Source: Marinilabilia salmonicolor (lineage in GTDB: Bacteria; Bacteroidota; Bacteroidia; Bacteroidales; Marinilabiliaceae). From it: a stretch of 47,060 bases of DNA. The notes under the pieces were generated by a model. It did not search any database, had not been told where the DNA came from, and saw nothing but the letters and a program-made list of their open reading frames with translations. A program made the translations under genes and the position numbers. Below are positions 8,036 to 16,087 of this stretch, one piece after another; the stretch's first letter is position 1, and each line of letters begins with the position of its first letter. The DNA lies in the NCBI RefSeq assembly GCF_003003035.1, contig NZ_PVTS01000024.1:1-47060 (forward strand). Direction: 5' to 3'.

Positions 8036-8386
8036 TCAGCGGTCGATGCTTTCTCGTTCTTTCCTGGTCATACCTTTCACTACCAGGTCATACGAATCTT
8101 TGGTCCATTGGCGTATTAAATCATCGCTGACCGAACCATCCACTTCAATGGTGTTCCAGTGTTTTTTACTCATGTGATATCCGGGTCTTACTGCCGGGTG
8201 TTGTTCTCTCAACTCTATGGCCTTAGCCGGGTCGCATTTGAGATTTATCCAAAACGGCCCTTCCAGATCGGTTAGTGCAAACATTTTCTTTCCCACCTTA
8301 AAAACCAGTGATGTCTCGTCGAAGGGGAGGTCCTCGGAGGTCGCCGGTAGCGAAAGACAATACTCTCTGAATTCTTCAATATTCAT
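8036..8386 (-). CDS. MmcQ/YjbR-family protein
   Basis: A 116-residue protein of the MmcQ/YjbR (CyaY-like fold) family; its function is unknown, with a DNA-binding role proposed for some members. Family marks are the N-terminal MNIEEFREYCLSLP, the FPFDE-like DLPFDET, KVGKKMFAL, LKCDPAKAIELRE, GYHMSKKHWNTI and the C-terminal SYDLVVKGM. I set the start at ATG 8386. An upstream ATG at 8428 would add 14 residues (MNISGRKLKKRPGY), but those codons lie wholly inside repeat B2 and have no family counterpart. The repeat end abuts the start codon directly, so B2 must hold the promoter/leader or the gene is read from further upstream. Confidence 0.85.
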   Translation of the reverse strand: MNIEEFREYCLSLPATSEDLPFDETSLVFKVGKKMFALTDLEGPFWINLKCDPAKAIELREQHPAVRPGYHMSKKHWNTIEVDGSVSDDLIRQWTKDSYDLVVKGMTRKERESIDR

Positions 8387-8568
8387 GTAACCTGGTCTTT
8401 TTTTAAGTTTTCGTCCTGAGATGTTCAAGTACCAATAAATACGGGCAACCGCAAAGGAAATTGATGAAGGGGATAATAATTTATTCTCAGGTCAATTTTA
8501 TTGAGGACGCCTGTATTTAGCCGGTAGTTGAATATTGTAATAGATAATTTATGAATAATTCAGATTAG
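8387..8568 (+). repeat. family B repeat, copy B2
   Basis: A 182-bp copy flush against the mmcQ start codon. The left terminal repeat is GTAACCTGGTC; the right end is TATGAATAATTCAGATTAG. Its hairpin reads AAATTGA...TCAATTT enclosing GGATAATaaTTTATTC. Compared with B3, one outer inner-stem pair changed from A-T to G-C and another from G-C to A-T, with a G-T wobble between. This changed pairing supports selection for the fold. It fills the yraN-to-mmcQ gap. Confidence 0.75.
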
Positions 8569-8623
8569 GTCTGATTTATCGTTAAAGTCAATCAGGTTCG
8601 TTGTTGTCTGCAGGCACTGCAAG

Positions 8624-8992
8624 TTACGGTGTGGAGTGGAAGGCATCCACGATGTGTTCCATTTCCCACTCCTCATCTTTTTTATTGGGTAACCAACAAA
8701 TCAGGTCAAACCGGGTTTCACAATCCAGTTCATTTTGCATGATGTAGGCTTCTGCGGCGTAAATAATCGCATTTATTTTTGTGGGTGTAAGGCTGTCTCT
8801 GGGGTGCTCGTGAATATCAGAGTCTCTTGTGCGCACCTCTACAATAACCAGTTGATCATCATCCCATGCAATGATGTCAATCTCTTTATGGTCGTAGCGG
8901 AAATTGCGTGCAGCCAGGCGGTAGCCATTGTCCAGCAGGTAGGCTGCTGCTTTATCTTCTCCTTTTTGTCCCAGTTTGTTGTGTCGGGCCAT
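8624..8992 (-). CDS. UPF0102/YraN-family putative endonuclease
   Basis: A 122-residue protein of the YraN family, which has a restriction-endonuclease-like (Holliday-junction-resolvase-type) fold; its biological role is unproven. Visible motifs: GQKGEDKAAAYLLDNGY at the N-terminus, then RNFRYDHKEIDIIAWD and LVIVEVRTR. The Glu/Asp/Glu-x-Arg/Lys residues in EID...EVR are the family's nuclease-like signature. The start MARHNKLGQKGE is the only sensible one. It is followed on the same strand by repeat B2 and mmcQ; upstream lies the 9014-9339 repeat region. Confidence 0.88.
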   Translation of the reverse strand: MARHNKLGQKGEDKAAAYLLDNGYRLAARNFRYDHKEIDIIAWDDDQLVIVEVRTRDSDIHEHPRDSLTPTKINAIIYAAEAYIMQNELDCETRFDLICWLPNKKDEEWEMEHIVDAFHSTP

Positions 8993-9106
8993 TGGTTTTT
9001 TTTGTTTTGGTGAATATGTTAAATTCTTGATAAACCTTAAGGGGGAACTCCGGTTTTAAACTTTGATTTTCCCTGAAACGAACTGATTCTCCGGCTTGTT
9101 TTTGGA

Positions 9107-9154
9107 CTATATAGTTTCTGACCATAAACAGGCCTAAAAATAAATTTCTCCGAC
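9107..9154 (-). repeat. 48-bp mini family A element
   Basis: CTATATAGTTTCTGACC, then ACAGGCCTAAAAATAAATTT, ending CTCCGAC: 48 bp, the same length as the mini copy at 39327-39374 and sharing its start and its ACAGG-CTAAAAATAAATTT interior. The first 17 bases resemble the inverted right end of full family A copies. It is followed directly by the TTTATAGAC hairpin flank of copy A2. Confidence 0.55.
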
Positions 9155-9155
9155 T

Positions 9156-9344
9156 TTTATAGACGGACTCTATATAGTCTGTCTATAAACTAAGTAAGTT
9201 TCTCAAGTTTGCTGTGTCTGTTAAGAAGGTTCCGTTTGCAAGGCTTGCCATTAGCGGAAATGCGGAATTTACTTGAGTAAATGAGCAATTTCCGCTAATG
9301 GCGTAACGCAGTAAACGGGACTTTATGGACAGAAACCATTTAAG
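9156..9344 (+). repeat. family A repeat, copy A2
   Basis: The core is 9190-9344 (155 bp, same length as A1), starting CTAAGTAAGTTTCT. Its hairpin flank is TTTATAGAC...GTCTATAAA. It has the longest central stem of the family: 15 perfect base pairs, GCCATTAGCGGAAAT (9247-9261) with ATTTCCGCTAATGGC (9288-9302). Inside that is a small TTTACT-TG-AGTAAA stem. The end overlaps the stop codon of the LD-carboxypeptidase gene (9340-9342). The yraN-ldc gap holds nothing else. Confidence 0.75.
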
Positions 9345-10251
9345 ATCGGATAAGCATGCCTCCTTCTCTATTAACCTGAATGTGGGTCTGAACACCCATC
9401 AGCAGGGGCTCATTAAGGTCTGCATGTCCTGTGGGGAAATCAAATATTACGGGGTAATCATAGTGTTGAACAGTTTCCATGATTATTTCATTTGCTGATA
9501 AACCAAAAGGTGTTGGTTTGTCGTTCATCTCGGTGAGCTGGCCGACAACCAGTCCGGAGAGGTTTTTAAGTTTTCCGGCCAGTTTCAAGTGTTGCATCAT
9601 TCTGTCCAGATGGTAAAGTTGTTCTCCTACCTCTTCGATAAACAGAATTTTTCCATGCGGATCAAAATCATATTTTGTCCCTGTCAGTGTTGAAAGCAAT
9701 GACAGATTACCCCCGGTAAGTAATCCACCTGCTGTTCCCCATCTGTTTAAGGGATGGGGTGGAGTGTTGATGGCAAAATCTTTTCCGCTTAGCAACTCCA
9801 AAAGGTGTCGGAAATCCTGTTGATTTTTGTCATTCGGTTGAAGGTTTACCGGCATTGGGCCATGTATGGATGCTACATTGTAAATGTTTTGCAGGGCTGC
9901 ATGAAAAACGGTAATGTCGCTAAACCCTACAATCCACCTGGGTTTCCGGGGCATGGCAGAGAAATCCAGTCTTTCAATGATTCTGGAAGTTCCGTATCCG
10001 CCCCTGCAACACCATATTACATCAACTTCAGGATCATTCAGGAACGCCTGCATATCTGTTATTCGTTGTTCGTCCGTTCCTGAAAATTGGTGGTATTCGC
10101 AGGAGGCATATTTCCCTCTGCGGCTTCTGTGCCCGTTGGCTTCCAGAAATTTTTCGGCATCTTCCACCACTTTCAGATCGGTTTTTCCGGCAGGGGAAAC
10201 CAGGCCGAAAAGAGCTCCTTTTTTTATGAAGGGAGGTATGGCAATTGACAT
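9340..10251 (-). CDS. S66-family LD-carboxypeptidase
   Basis: A 303-residue serine peptidase of family S66 (LdcA/MccF type). LdcA enzymes cut the L-Lys/Dap-D-Ala bond of murein tetrapeptides during peptidoglycan recycling in the cytosol. The motifs fit: N-terminal GLVSPAG, CCRGGYGTSRI, the nucleophile loop VGFSDITVFH (Ser), FIEEVGEQLYHLDRM (Glu of the triad) and FPTGHADLNEPLLMG (His of the triad). Length is normal. It is monocistronic, and its stop codon lies at the edge of repeat A2. MccF-like immunity activity cannot be excluded. Confidence 0.92.
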   Translation of the reverse strand: MSIAIPPFIKKGALFGLVSPAGKTDLKVVEDAEKFLEANGHRSRRGKYASCEYHQFSGTDEQRITDMQAFLNDPEVDVIWCCRGGYGTSRIIERLDFSAMPRKPRWIVGFSDITVFHAALQNIYNVASIHGPMPVNLQPNDKNQQDFRHLLELLSGKDFAINTPPHPLNRWGTAGGLLTGGNLSLLSTLTGTKYDFDPHGKILFIEEVGEQLYHLDRMMQHLKLAGKLKNLSGLVVGQLTEMNDKPTPFGLSANEIIMETVQHYDYPVIFDFPTGHADLNEPLLMGVQTHIQVNREGGMLIRS

Positions 10252-10344
10252 ATCTTACTGCTTTGTATATAAGTTTTTAACATCTTTGGTTATCTTTGTG
10301 AAGATAAATAAATCCCTTCAAAAGTACTTGCTGTTGTCCGGATT

Positions 10345-10374
10345 TTTGGAGAAAGTTACGATATAATATATTTG
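10345..10374 (+). promoter_or_regulatory. Bacteroidetes-type promoter of metG
   Basis: TTTG (10345-10348), 18 bp spacer, then TATATTTG (10367-10374). This fits the major sigma-factor consensus TTTG-N17-23-TAnnTTTG of the phylum. It lies about 39 bp before the metG start, in the short gap between two divergent genes. Confidence 0.5.
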
Positions 10375-10412
10375 TTTTCAAGAAAATACACATACCAGAG
10401 ATTGGAGAAATT

Positions 10413-12446
10413 ATGAGTAATTTTAAACGAACACTTGTTACAACTGCCCTGCCGTATGCCAACGGCCCCGTTCATGTGGGTCATTTGGCCGGTGTTTATG
10501 TGCCTGCCGATATTTATGTGAGATACCTGAGGATGAAGGGTGAGGATGTATTGCATATCGGGGGTTCAGATGAGCACGGCGTTCCCATTACGCTTAAAGC
10601 CAGAAAGGAAGGGGTTACACCGCAGGATATTGTGGACAAGTATCACAATCTGATAAAGGACTCGTTTGAGAAATTCGGTATCAGTTTCGATATCTATTCG
10701 CGGACTACCAGTGAAATGCATCATAAAACAGCTTCCGAATTTTTTAAGAAGTTATACGACAACGGCGCTTTTGTGGAAAAGGAGACCGATCAGTATTATG
10801 ATGAGGAGGCCAAACAGTTTCTTGCCGACCGTTACATCACAGGTACCTGTCCACATTGTAACAGCACCGGTGCTTATGGTGATCAGTGCGAGAGTTGCGG
10901 AACTTCTTTGAATGCTACCGACCTGGTAAACCCCAAGTCAATGATTTCCGGGAGTACCCCGGTAATGCGTAAAACCAAACACTGGTATCTTCCGCTTGAT
11001 CAGCACCAGAAATTTTTGGAGAAATGGATTCTGGAAGACCATAAAGAGTGGAAACCCAATGTTTATGGTCAGTGTAAGTCATGGCTCGATTTGGGGTTAC
11101 AACCCCGCGCCGTTAGCCGCGACCTTGACTGGGGAGTTCCTGTGCCGGTTGAAGGCGGTGAAGGAAAAGTGCTTTATGTGTGGTTCGATGCTCCAATCGG
11201 TTACATCTCTGCTACCCGTGAGTTAACACCCGACTGGGAAAAATACTGGAAAGATCCTGAAACACGGCTGATTCATTTTATCGGCAAGGACAATATTGTA
11301 TTTCACTGTATTGTGTTTCCTTCTATGCTGAAAGCCGAAGGTTCTTTTAATCTTCCCGATAATGTACCGGCCAATGAGTTCCTGAATCTGGAAGGAGATA
11401 AGATTTCCACTTCCCGAAACTGGGCAGTATGGCTGCATGAGTATCTGGTTGATTTTAAAGACAAGCAGGATGTTTTACGTTATGTTTTAACGGCCAATGC
11501 TCCGGAAACCAAAGACAACGACTTTACCTGGAGGGATTTTCAGGCACGCAACAACAATGAATTGGTCGCCATCCTGGGGAATTTTGTGAACAGGGCGGTG
11601 GTACTTACCCATAAATATTATGATGGTCAGGTGCCTCTGATTGGCGAAACAGAGCCTTTCGACGTGGAGACGCTGGAGGAGATTCCTGCTTTGGTTACCC
11701 GGATCGAGAAGAGTCTGGATGCTTTTAAATTCCGCGAAGCTGTTCGGGAGGCAATGAATCTGGCTCGACTGGGAAATAAGTACCTGGCAGATACTGAGCC
11801 TTGGAAGCTTCAGAAAACAAATCCGGAGCGGGTAAAAACCATCATGAATATTGCTTTGCAAATCACAGCGAATCTGGCATTGGTTATGGAGCCTTTCCTG
11901 CCTTTTACTGCTCGCAAAATGCGTGAAATGCTCGCTATGGAGGATTTGTCATGGGACAGATGCGGAAAAACAGAATTGTTGAAACCTGCTCATAAAATTA
12001 ATGAGGCTGAATTGTTGTTTGAGAAAATAGAAGATGCCCAGATTCAGGCCCAACTGGAACGTCTGGCAAAGACCAAAACCAGTAATGAGGCCGAAAATAA
12101 GGAAGCAGTACCCGCTAAAGCAGATATCACCTTCGATGATTTTACCAAAATGGACATACGGGTGGGTACGATTCTTGAAGCTGAGAAAGTGGCTAAAACC
12201 AAGAAGTTGCTGAAGATTAAAGTGGATACCGGAATAGATAAACGAACCGTTGTTTCGGGCATCGCTGAGTTTTTTGAACCTGAAAACATCGTAGGACGTC
12301 AGGTCTCTATTCTTGTAAATCTGGCAGCCCGAAAAATTAAGGGTATTGAGTCTCAGGGAATGATTCTGATGGCTGAAGATGCCGATGGCAGGTTGGATTT
12401 TGTAGCTCCCGGAACAAAAATAAAACCGGGATCGGAAGTAAGATAA
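10413..12446 (+). CDS. metG: methionyl-tRNA synthetase
   Basis: A 677-residue class I synthetase that charges initiator and elongator tRNA-Met. Order: HIGH-type motif HVGHLAG near residue 21; Met-binding [13 protein letters not shown]; zinc knuckle CPHC...CESC near 145-165; KMSKS equivalent KISTSRN near 333; anticodon-binding helical domain; and a C-terminal tRNA-binding (Arc1p/EMAP-like) domain from about 570 ([20 protein letters not shown]), which makes it the long dimeric form. Start [19 protein letters not shown] is as usual in Bacteroidetes. It is monocistronic, with its own promoter and a strong terminator. Confidence 0.97.
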   Translation: MSNFKRTLVTTALPYANGPVHVGHLAGVYVPADIYVRYLRMKGEDVLHIGGSDEHGVPITLKARKEGVTPQDIVDKYHNLIKDSFEKFGISFDIYSRTTSEMHHKTASEFFKKLYDNGAFVEKETDQYYDEEAKQFLADRYITGTCPHCNSTGAYGDQCESCGTSLNATDLVNPKSMISGSTPVMRKTKHWYLPLDQHQKFLEKWILEDHKEWKPNVYGQCKSWLDLGLQPRAVSRDLDWGVPVPVEGGEGKVLYVWFDAPIGYISATRELTPDWEKYWKDPETRLIHFIGKDNIVFHCIVFPSMLKAEGSFNLPDNVPANEFLNLEGDKISTSRNWAVWLHEYLVDFKDKQDVLRYVLTANAPETKDNDFTWRDFQARNNNELVAILGNFVNRAVVLTHKYYDGQVPLIGETEPFDVETLEEIPALVTRIEKSLDAFKFREAVREAMNLARLGNKYLADTEPWKLQKTNPERVKTIMNIALQITANLALVMEPFLPFTARKMREMLAMEDLSWDRCGKTELLKPAHKINEAELLFEKIEDAQIQAQLERLAKTKTSNEAENKEAVPAKADITFDDFTKMDIRVGTILEAEKVAKTKKLLKIKVDTGIDKRTVVSGIAEFFEPENIVGRQVSILVNLAARKIKGIESQGMILMAEDADGRLDFVAPGTKIKPGSEVR

Positions 12447-12490
12447 AGACCAAAAAAAAGCCGCTTGCAAGCGGCTTTTTTTTGGTCTTT
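12445..12490. terminator. bidirectional intrinsic terminator
   Basis: A perfect 46-bp palindrome: AAAGACC, eight A, GCCGCTTG|CAAGCGGC, eight T, GGTCTTT. The GC stem followed by eight T reads as a terminator on both strands. It begins at the metG stop and ends 1 bp before the HU/SPOR gene's stop on the other strand, so it serves both convergent genes. Confidence 0.92.
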
Positions 12491-12491
12491 T

Positions 12492-13457
12492 TTATTCGGC
12501 TAATAGCCAGACATTTTTATAGGCGTCATCCTTGCGGAGAGCAAAAAGTTTTCGGGTTGCTTCTTCCCTGTCAGCAAACGAAAAGAGTGCTATCCGGTAG
12601 CGACCATTGGGGGAGTCCAGAATTTCCGCCTCTGCAAAGCCGTCTTTTTTAAATGCTTCCAGAGTTTGATCTGCTGGTGATTTGTACTTGAAGCTCGCCG
12701 CAATTAAATGAAAAGGTTTTGCATCCCCGGGGAATGTTTCTATCTGTTTGGCCTCCTGTGTCTGCTTGGTATTTGTTTCCTCAAACACCTCAGGGGCGGC
12801 TGTTGTTGTGCCTGTAATTCTAGTTGTTTCATTGCTTTTGGCCGATTCTGCGTTATCGGCCATTAATGAAATCATATTCGAAGTGTCCATTCGATGATGT
12901 TCAGGCATGTCAAGCTTAGGCGAGAAAAGCAACAGCCCTGCAATCATTGCAGCCACGGAAGTCCAGTAACGGGGAGAGCGACTTTGTAACAGTCGGCGCA
13001 CAGGTTCTTCCTGCTTGCGTGTATCTGAGTGATTTCCTGTCAGTGGTTCAAAGTGGAAATCTCCCAGACCGAACGCTGAAGGTAACAGCTGGTTCCGCTC
13101 TATCGGGTTGAACTGCAGATTTCCTAAGGCATCCTTCCGAAAAGATCCAATGCCTTTTAATACCATTGTTTCTCCTTCATCAATCCGTGCCTGAAGATCG
13201 CTTACAAATTCACGGATAATTGTCGAGCCTTCATCCCAGGACTTTTGTTCCCGCTGGATGAGGTGATTGGTGAGAAGTCCATCGTTGTGAGACAAACTGC
13301 GGTTAAAGCCAATTTCTTTTTCCGGTGGCATGAAATGATTCCGCTCGTCCAAAATAGTGGCTGATTTGTAGTTGGCTACAAATCCTCCAAGACCCGGCAC
13401 GATAACGCAGTCGTGCAGGCATAATAAATCCGATATGTGCTTTTCAATGTTCGCCAT
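12492..13457 (-). CDS. HU-CCDC81 / SPOR domain envelope protein
   Basis: A 321-residue single-pass membrane protein. Residues 1 to about 60 (HISDLLCLHDCVIVPGLGGFVANY) and about 65-140 match the paired bacterial HU-CCDC81 domains, which are HU-like DNA-binding folds found in Bacteroidetes. One TM helix lies at about 166-182 (TSVAAMIAGLLLFS). The C-terminus (about 245-321; PFHLIAASFKYKSPADQTL...GRYRIALFSF) is a SPOR domain, which binds denuded septal peptidoglycan. The layout suggests a link between nucleoid DNA and the division-site wall: HU domains in the cytosol, SPOR in the periplasm. That role is inference. Confidence 0.85.
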   Translation of the reverse strand: MANIEKHISDLLCLHDCVIVPGLGGFVANYKSATILDERNHFMPPEKEIGFNRSLSHNDGLLTNHLIQREQKSWDEGSTIIREFVSDLQARIDEGETMVLKGIGSFRKDALGNLQFNPIERNQLLPSAFGLGDFHFEPLTGNHSDTRKQEEPVRRLLQSRSPRYWTSVAAMIAGLLLFSPKLDMPEHHRMDTSNMISLMADNAESAKSNETTRITGTTTAAPEVFEETNTKQTQEAKQIETFPGDAKPFHLIAASFKYKSPADQTLEAFKKDGFAEAEILDSPNGRYRIALFSFADREEATRKLFALRKDDAYKNVWLLAE

Positions 13458-13936
13458 ATTGCAAATTTAATGAATTTATACGCTAAGTGCCTACTTTTGT
13501 TTTAAACAGCTGTTAATAATCTGTTGAAAACTGTGGGCTTTTGATTAAAGTAGAAGGATGTATGCTTTTGGTGATGGCCCTTCAGCCTGTGTTTATGTTT
13601 TTAAAAGGCCGAAGGTCTTTAAGGGGGAATTGTACCCTCCTCTCTCTCATTATTGGTCGCGTCGCGACCAATAATGAGAGAGGGCGTGGGGGATACCTTA
13701 AACCCCAGGACGTTGCCCTGGGCTATTGCTATCAGGCTTTCAGCCTGTTTCCATTTTACCTGTCTTATTTATAAGGTAGGATAGAACATAAAATTGGAAC
13801 AAAATAAAAAAAGGTACAATGAGCCTTTTGTGTTTAGAGGACAAAACATTTCTTACAAAATTAAATGTCGTCAATTGAATTGGTTTTGTTAATTTTACCT
13901 GCTTAAAGGAACCATAAAATAAAGAAAGGGAATCTT
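13458..13936 (+). other. gene-free gap upstream of galE
   Basis: The gap between the divergent HU/SPOR gene and galE. Its middle is occupied by palindromic element P2 (13576-13750). The remainder is AT-rich and should carry both promoters. No clear TTTG/TAnnTTTG pair was found; TTAATTTTAC near 13890 is a weak -7 candidate for galE. The 77-codon ORF through P2 is not believed. Confidence 0.5.
13576..13750. repeat. palindromic interspersed element P2
   Basis: It is bounded by CCCTTCAGCCTG at the left and CAGGCTTTCAGCCTG at the right. The centre is a perfect 19-bp stem (13642-13660 with 13664-13682; CTCTCTCATTATTGGTCGC) with loop GTC. TTTAAGG/CCTTAAA extend the pairing. The right half holds CCCAGGACGTTGCCCTGGG, a small palindrome of a type I recall as frequent in REP-like repeats. 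It is different in sequence from P1 but has the same design of a long perfect stem and a 3-nt loop. Confidence 0.6.
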
Positions 13937-14965
13937 ATGAGCAAAAAGGTTTTAGTAACCGGAGGAACCGGTTACATCGGCTCTCACACTGTAGTAGAGC
14001 TTCAGAATGAAGGTTTTGAAGTGATTATTGTGGACGATTTGTCCAACTCCAATATCGAAGTGCTTGATGCAATTGAGAAAATATCCGGGCAACGTCCTCA
14101 ATTCGAGAAATTCAACCTGGCAGAGAGGGAGAAGACTGATGCTTTTTTTGAAAAATATAATCATATAGATGCCATTATTCATTTTGCAGCATTTAAGGCA
14201 GTTGGTGAGTCGGTGGAGAAACCATTGGAGTATTATCGGAACAACCTGGTATCTCTTATGAATCTGCTTGAAAATATGAAGAGGCACAATGTCCCGAGTC
14301 TGGTCTTTAGTTCCAGCTGTACGGTTTACGGACAACCGGATCAGTTGCCTGTTACAGAATCTACTCCACGCAAACCGGCAGAGTCACCCTATGGAAATAC
14401 CAAAGCTGTGTCCGAAGATATCATGCGCGATTTCAGTCATGCCGCCGAAGGGCTTAACTGTATTGCCCTGCGCTATTTTAATCCCATTGGAGCACATCCT
14501 TCGGCATTGATTGGAGAATTTCCCGTTGGAGTTCCTAATAATCTGGTGCCTTTTATTACCCAGACGGCTGCAGGGTTAAGGGATGAATTGAAAATTTTCG
14601 GAGAGGATTATGATACTCCTGATGGGACTGCCATTCGCGATTATATTAATGTGGTGGACCTGGCAAAGGCTCACGTGGTTGCAATTAACCGTCTGATGGA
14701 GAAAAAGAATAAAGCTGCATACGAATTCTTTAATGTGGGTACCGGTAATGGTTATTCGGTAATGCAATTGGTGAAAACCTTTATGGAGGTAAACGGGGTA
14801 GAGGTAAAATACCAGATTACCGACCGCAGAGCAGGTGATATTGAAAAAATCTGGGCCGACACAACGCTTGCCAATGAAGAGCTGGGTTGGAAAGCAGAAA
14901 AAACGCTAGAGGAAACACTGGCAAGTGCCTGGGCCTGGGAGAAAAACGTCAGAAACATCAAATAG
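13937..14965 (+). CDS. galE: UDP-glucose 4-epimerase
   Basis: A 342-residue extended SDR that interconverts UDP-glucose and UDP-galactose (or the N-acetyl forms) using bound NAD+. Motifs: TGGTGYIGSHTV at 7-18; the IIHFAAFKAVGES block; FSSSCTVYGQ, holding the catalytic Ser/Thr; YGNTK (Y-x3-K catalytic pair); and the substrate block ALRYFNPIGAHPSALIGE. Two bases separate it from the dTDP-glucose dehydratase gene, forming a nucleotide-sugar operon for surface polysaccharide. The start MSKKVLVTGGTGY is unambiguous. Confidence 0.95.
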   Translation: MSKKVLVTGGTGYIGSHTVVELQNEGFEVIIVDDLSNSNIEVLDAIEKISGQRPQFEKFNLAEREKTDAFFEKYNHIDAIIHFAAFKAVGESVEKPLEYYRNNLVSLMNLLENMKRHNVPSLVFSSSCTVYGQPDQLPVTESTPRKPAESPYGNTKAVSEDIMRDFSHAAEGLNCIALRYFNPIGAHPSALIGEFPVGVPNNLVPFITQTAAGLRDELKIFGEDYDTPDGTAIRDYINVVDLAKAHVVAINRLMEKKNKAAYEFFNVGTGNGYSVMQLVKTFMEVNGVEVKYQITDRRAGDIEKIWADTTLANEELGWKAEKTLEETLASAWAWEKNVRNIK

Positions 14966-14967
14966 CT

Positions 14968-16023
14968 ATGGAAAAAACCATTTTAATCACCGGAGGAGCC
15001 GGCTTTATCGGTTCTCATGTTGTTCGGCTTATGGTAAACAAATATCCCGGTTATAAGATCGTGAACCTGGATGCATTGACCTATGCCGGAAATTTGGAAA
15101 ACCTCAAGGATGTTGAGTCAAAGTCGAACTATGCGTTTGTCAAGGCGGATATTACCAATGAGGCAGCTGTGAAAGAGGTCTTTGAGCAATACCAGCCTGA
15201 CGGGGTTATTCATTTGGCTGCTGAATCGCATGTGGATCGATCTATAAGTGATCCGCTTGCCTTTATCAGGTCTAATGTGATGGGAACCGTGAATCTGCTT
15301 AATGCGGCCCGCGCTGCATGGGGAGACTATACCGAAGGCAAGCGTTTTTATCACATCTCTACGGATGAGGTTTACGGATCATTGGGGGCTACCGGATTTT
15401 TTACGGAAGAGACCGCCTATGACCCCAGAAGTCCCTATTCAGCATCAAAAGCCAGTAGTGACCATATGGTGCGTGCGTGGCATCATACCTATAATCTTCC
15501 GGTGGTTATTTCCAACTGCTCCAACAACTACGGGCCCAATCAGTTCCCCGAAAAACTGATTCCTCTGGCCATTAACAATATCAAACACAAAAAAGCGATT
15601 CCCATTTACGGAAAAGGGGAAAATGTTCGTGACTGGCTTTTTGTGGAGGATCACGCTGCAGCAATTGATTTGATTTTTCACAAAGGAGTTAACGGTGATA
15701 CCTACAACATCGGAGGAAATAATGAGTGGACAAACATTGATCTGATTCGTAAGTTATGTGAGGTCATGGACAATGCTCTTGGGCGCGAAAAAGGTGAGTC
15801 TGAAAAGCTCATTACCTATGTAAAGGACAGGGCAGGGCACGATAAACGGTATGCCATTGACTCGGGAAAACTGATGAGTGAATTGGGATGGAAACCGTCA
15901 TTGCAATTTGAAGAGGGCATTGAGAAAACCGTTGACTGGTATCTGAAGAATGAGGAGTGGCTGAACAATGTGCTTTCGGGTGATTATGCCAACTATTATT
16001 CGCAACAATACGATAATCGTTAA
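14968..16023 (+). CDS. rfbB: dTDP-glucose 4,6-dehydratase
   Basis: A 351-residue SDR that converts dTDP-glucose to dTDP-4-keto-6-deoxyglucose, on the way to rhamnose and other deoxysugars. Motifs: TGGAGFIGSHVV at 7-18; the HLAAESHVDRSI block; STDEVYGSLG with the catalytic Asp-Glu pair; YSASKA (Y-x3-K); NCSNNYGPNQFPEKLIP. I chose ATG 14968 (MEKTILITGG). The ORF can be opened at 14887, but those 27 extra codons lie inside galE and have no family match. The other rml genes are not in the window. Confidence 0.95.
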   Translation: MEKTILITGGAGFIGSHVVRLMVNKYPGYKIVNLDALTYAGNLENLKDVESKSNYAFVKADITNEAAVKEVFEQYQPDGVIHLAAESHVDRSISDPLAFIRSNVMGTVNLLNAARAAWGDYTEGKRFYHISTDEVYGSLGATGFFTEETAYDPRSPYSASKASSDHMVRAWHHTYNLPVVISNCSNNYGPNQFPEKLIPLAINNIKHKKAIPIYGKGENVRDWLFVEDHAAAIDLIFHKGVNGDTYNIGGNNEWTNIDLIRKLCEVMDNALGREKGESEKLITYVKDRAGHDKRYAIDSGKLMSELGWKPSLQFEEGIEKTVDWYLKNEEWLNNVLSGDYANYYSQQYDNR

Positions 16024-16042
16024 TTCAGATTTTCTTGAAGAC

Positions 16043-16080
16043 AAAAAAAGAGACGGTGCTTATGGGCCGTCTCTTTTTTT
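16043..16080. terminator. bidirectional intrinsic terminator
   Basis: A 14-bp stem: AAAAAAAGAGACGG (16043-16056) with CCGTCTCTTTTTTT (16067-16080), loop of 10. It has T-tracts on both strands. It lies between the convergent rfbB and glmS genes and can end both transcripts. Confidence 0.9.
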
Positions 16081-16087
16081 GAATCTA

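Noticed and set aside
9183-9395. 70-codon minus-strand ORF at the end of the LD-carboxypeptidase gene
   Set aside because: It lies over repeat A2 and the antisense/shifted frame of a firmly identified gene; the other A copies do not keep this frame.
13541-13774. 77-codon + strand ORF across element P2
   Set aside because: It reads through both arms of a perfect palindrome; ORFs over such repeats are common and not conserved as proteins.
14887-14967. N-terminal 27-residue extension of rfbB
   Set aside because: Those codons overlap the end of galE and precede a perfect MEKTILITGG start; no family member has such an extension.
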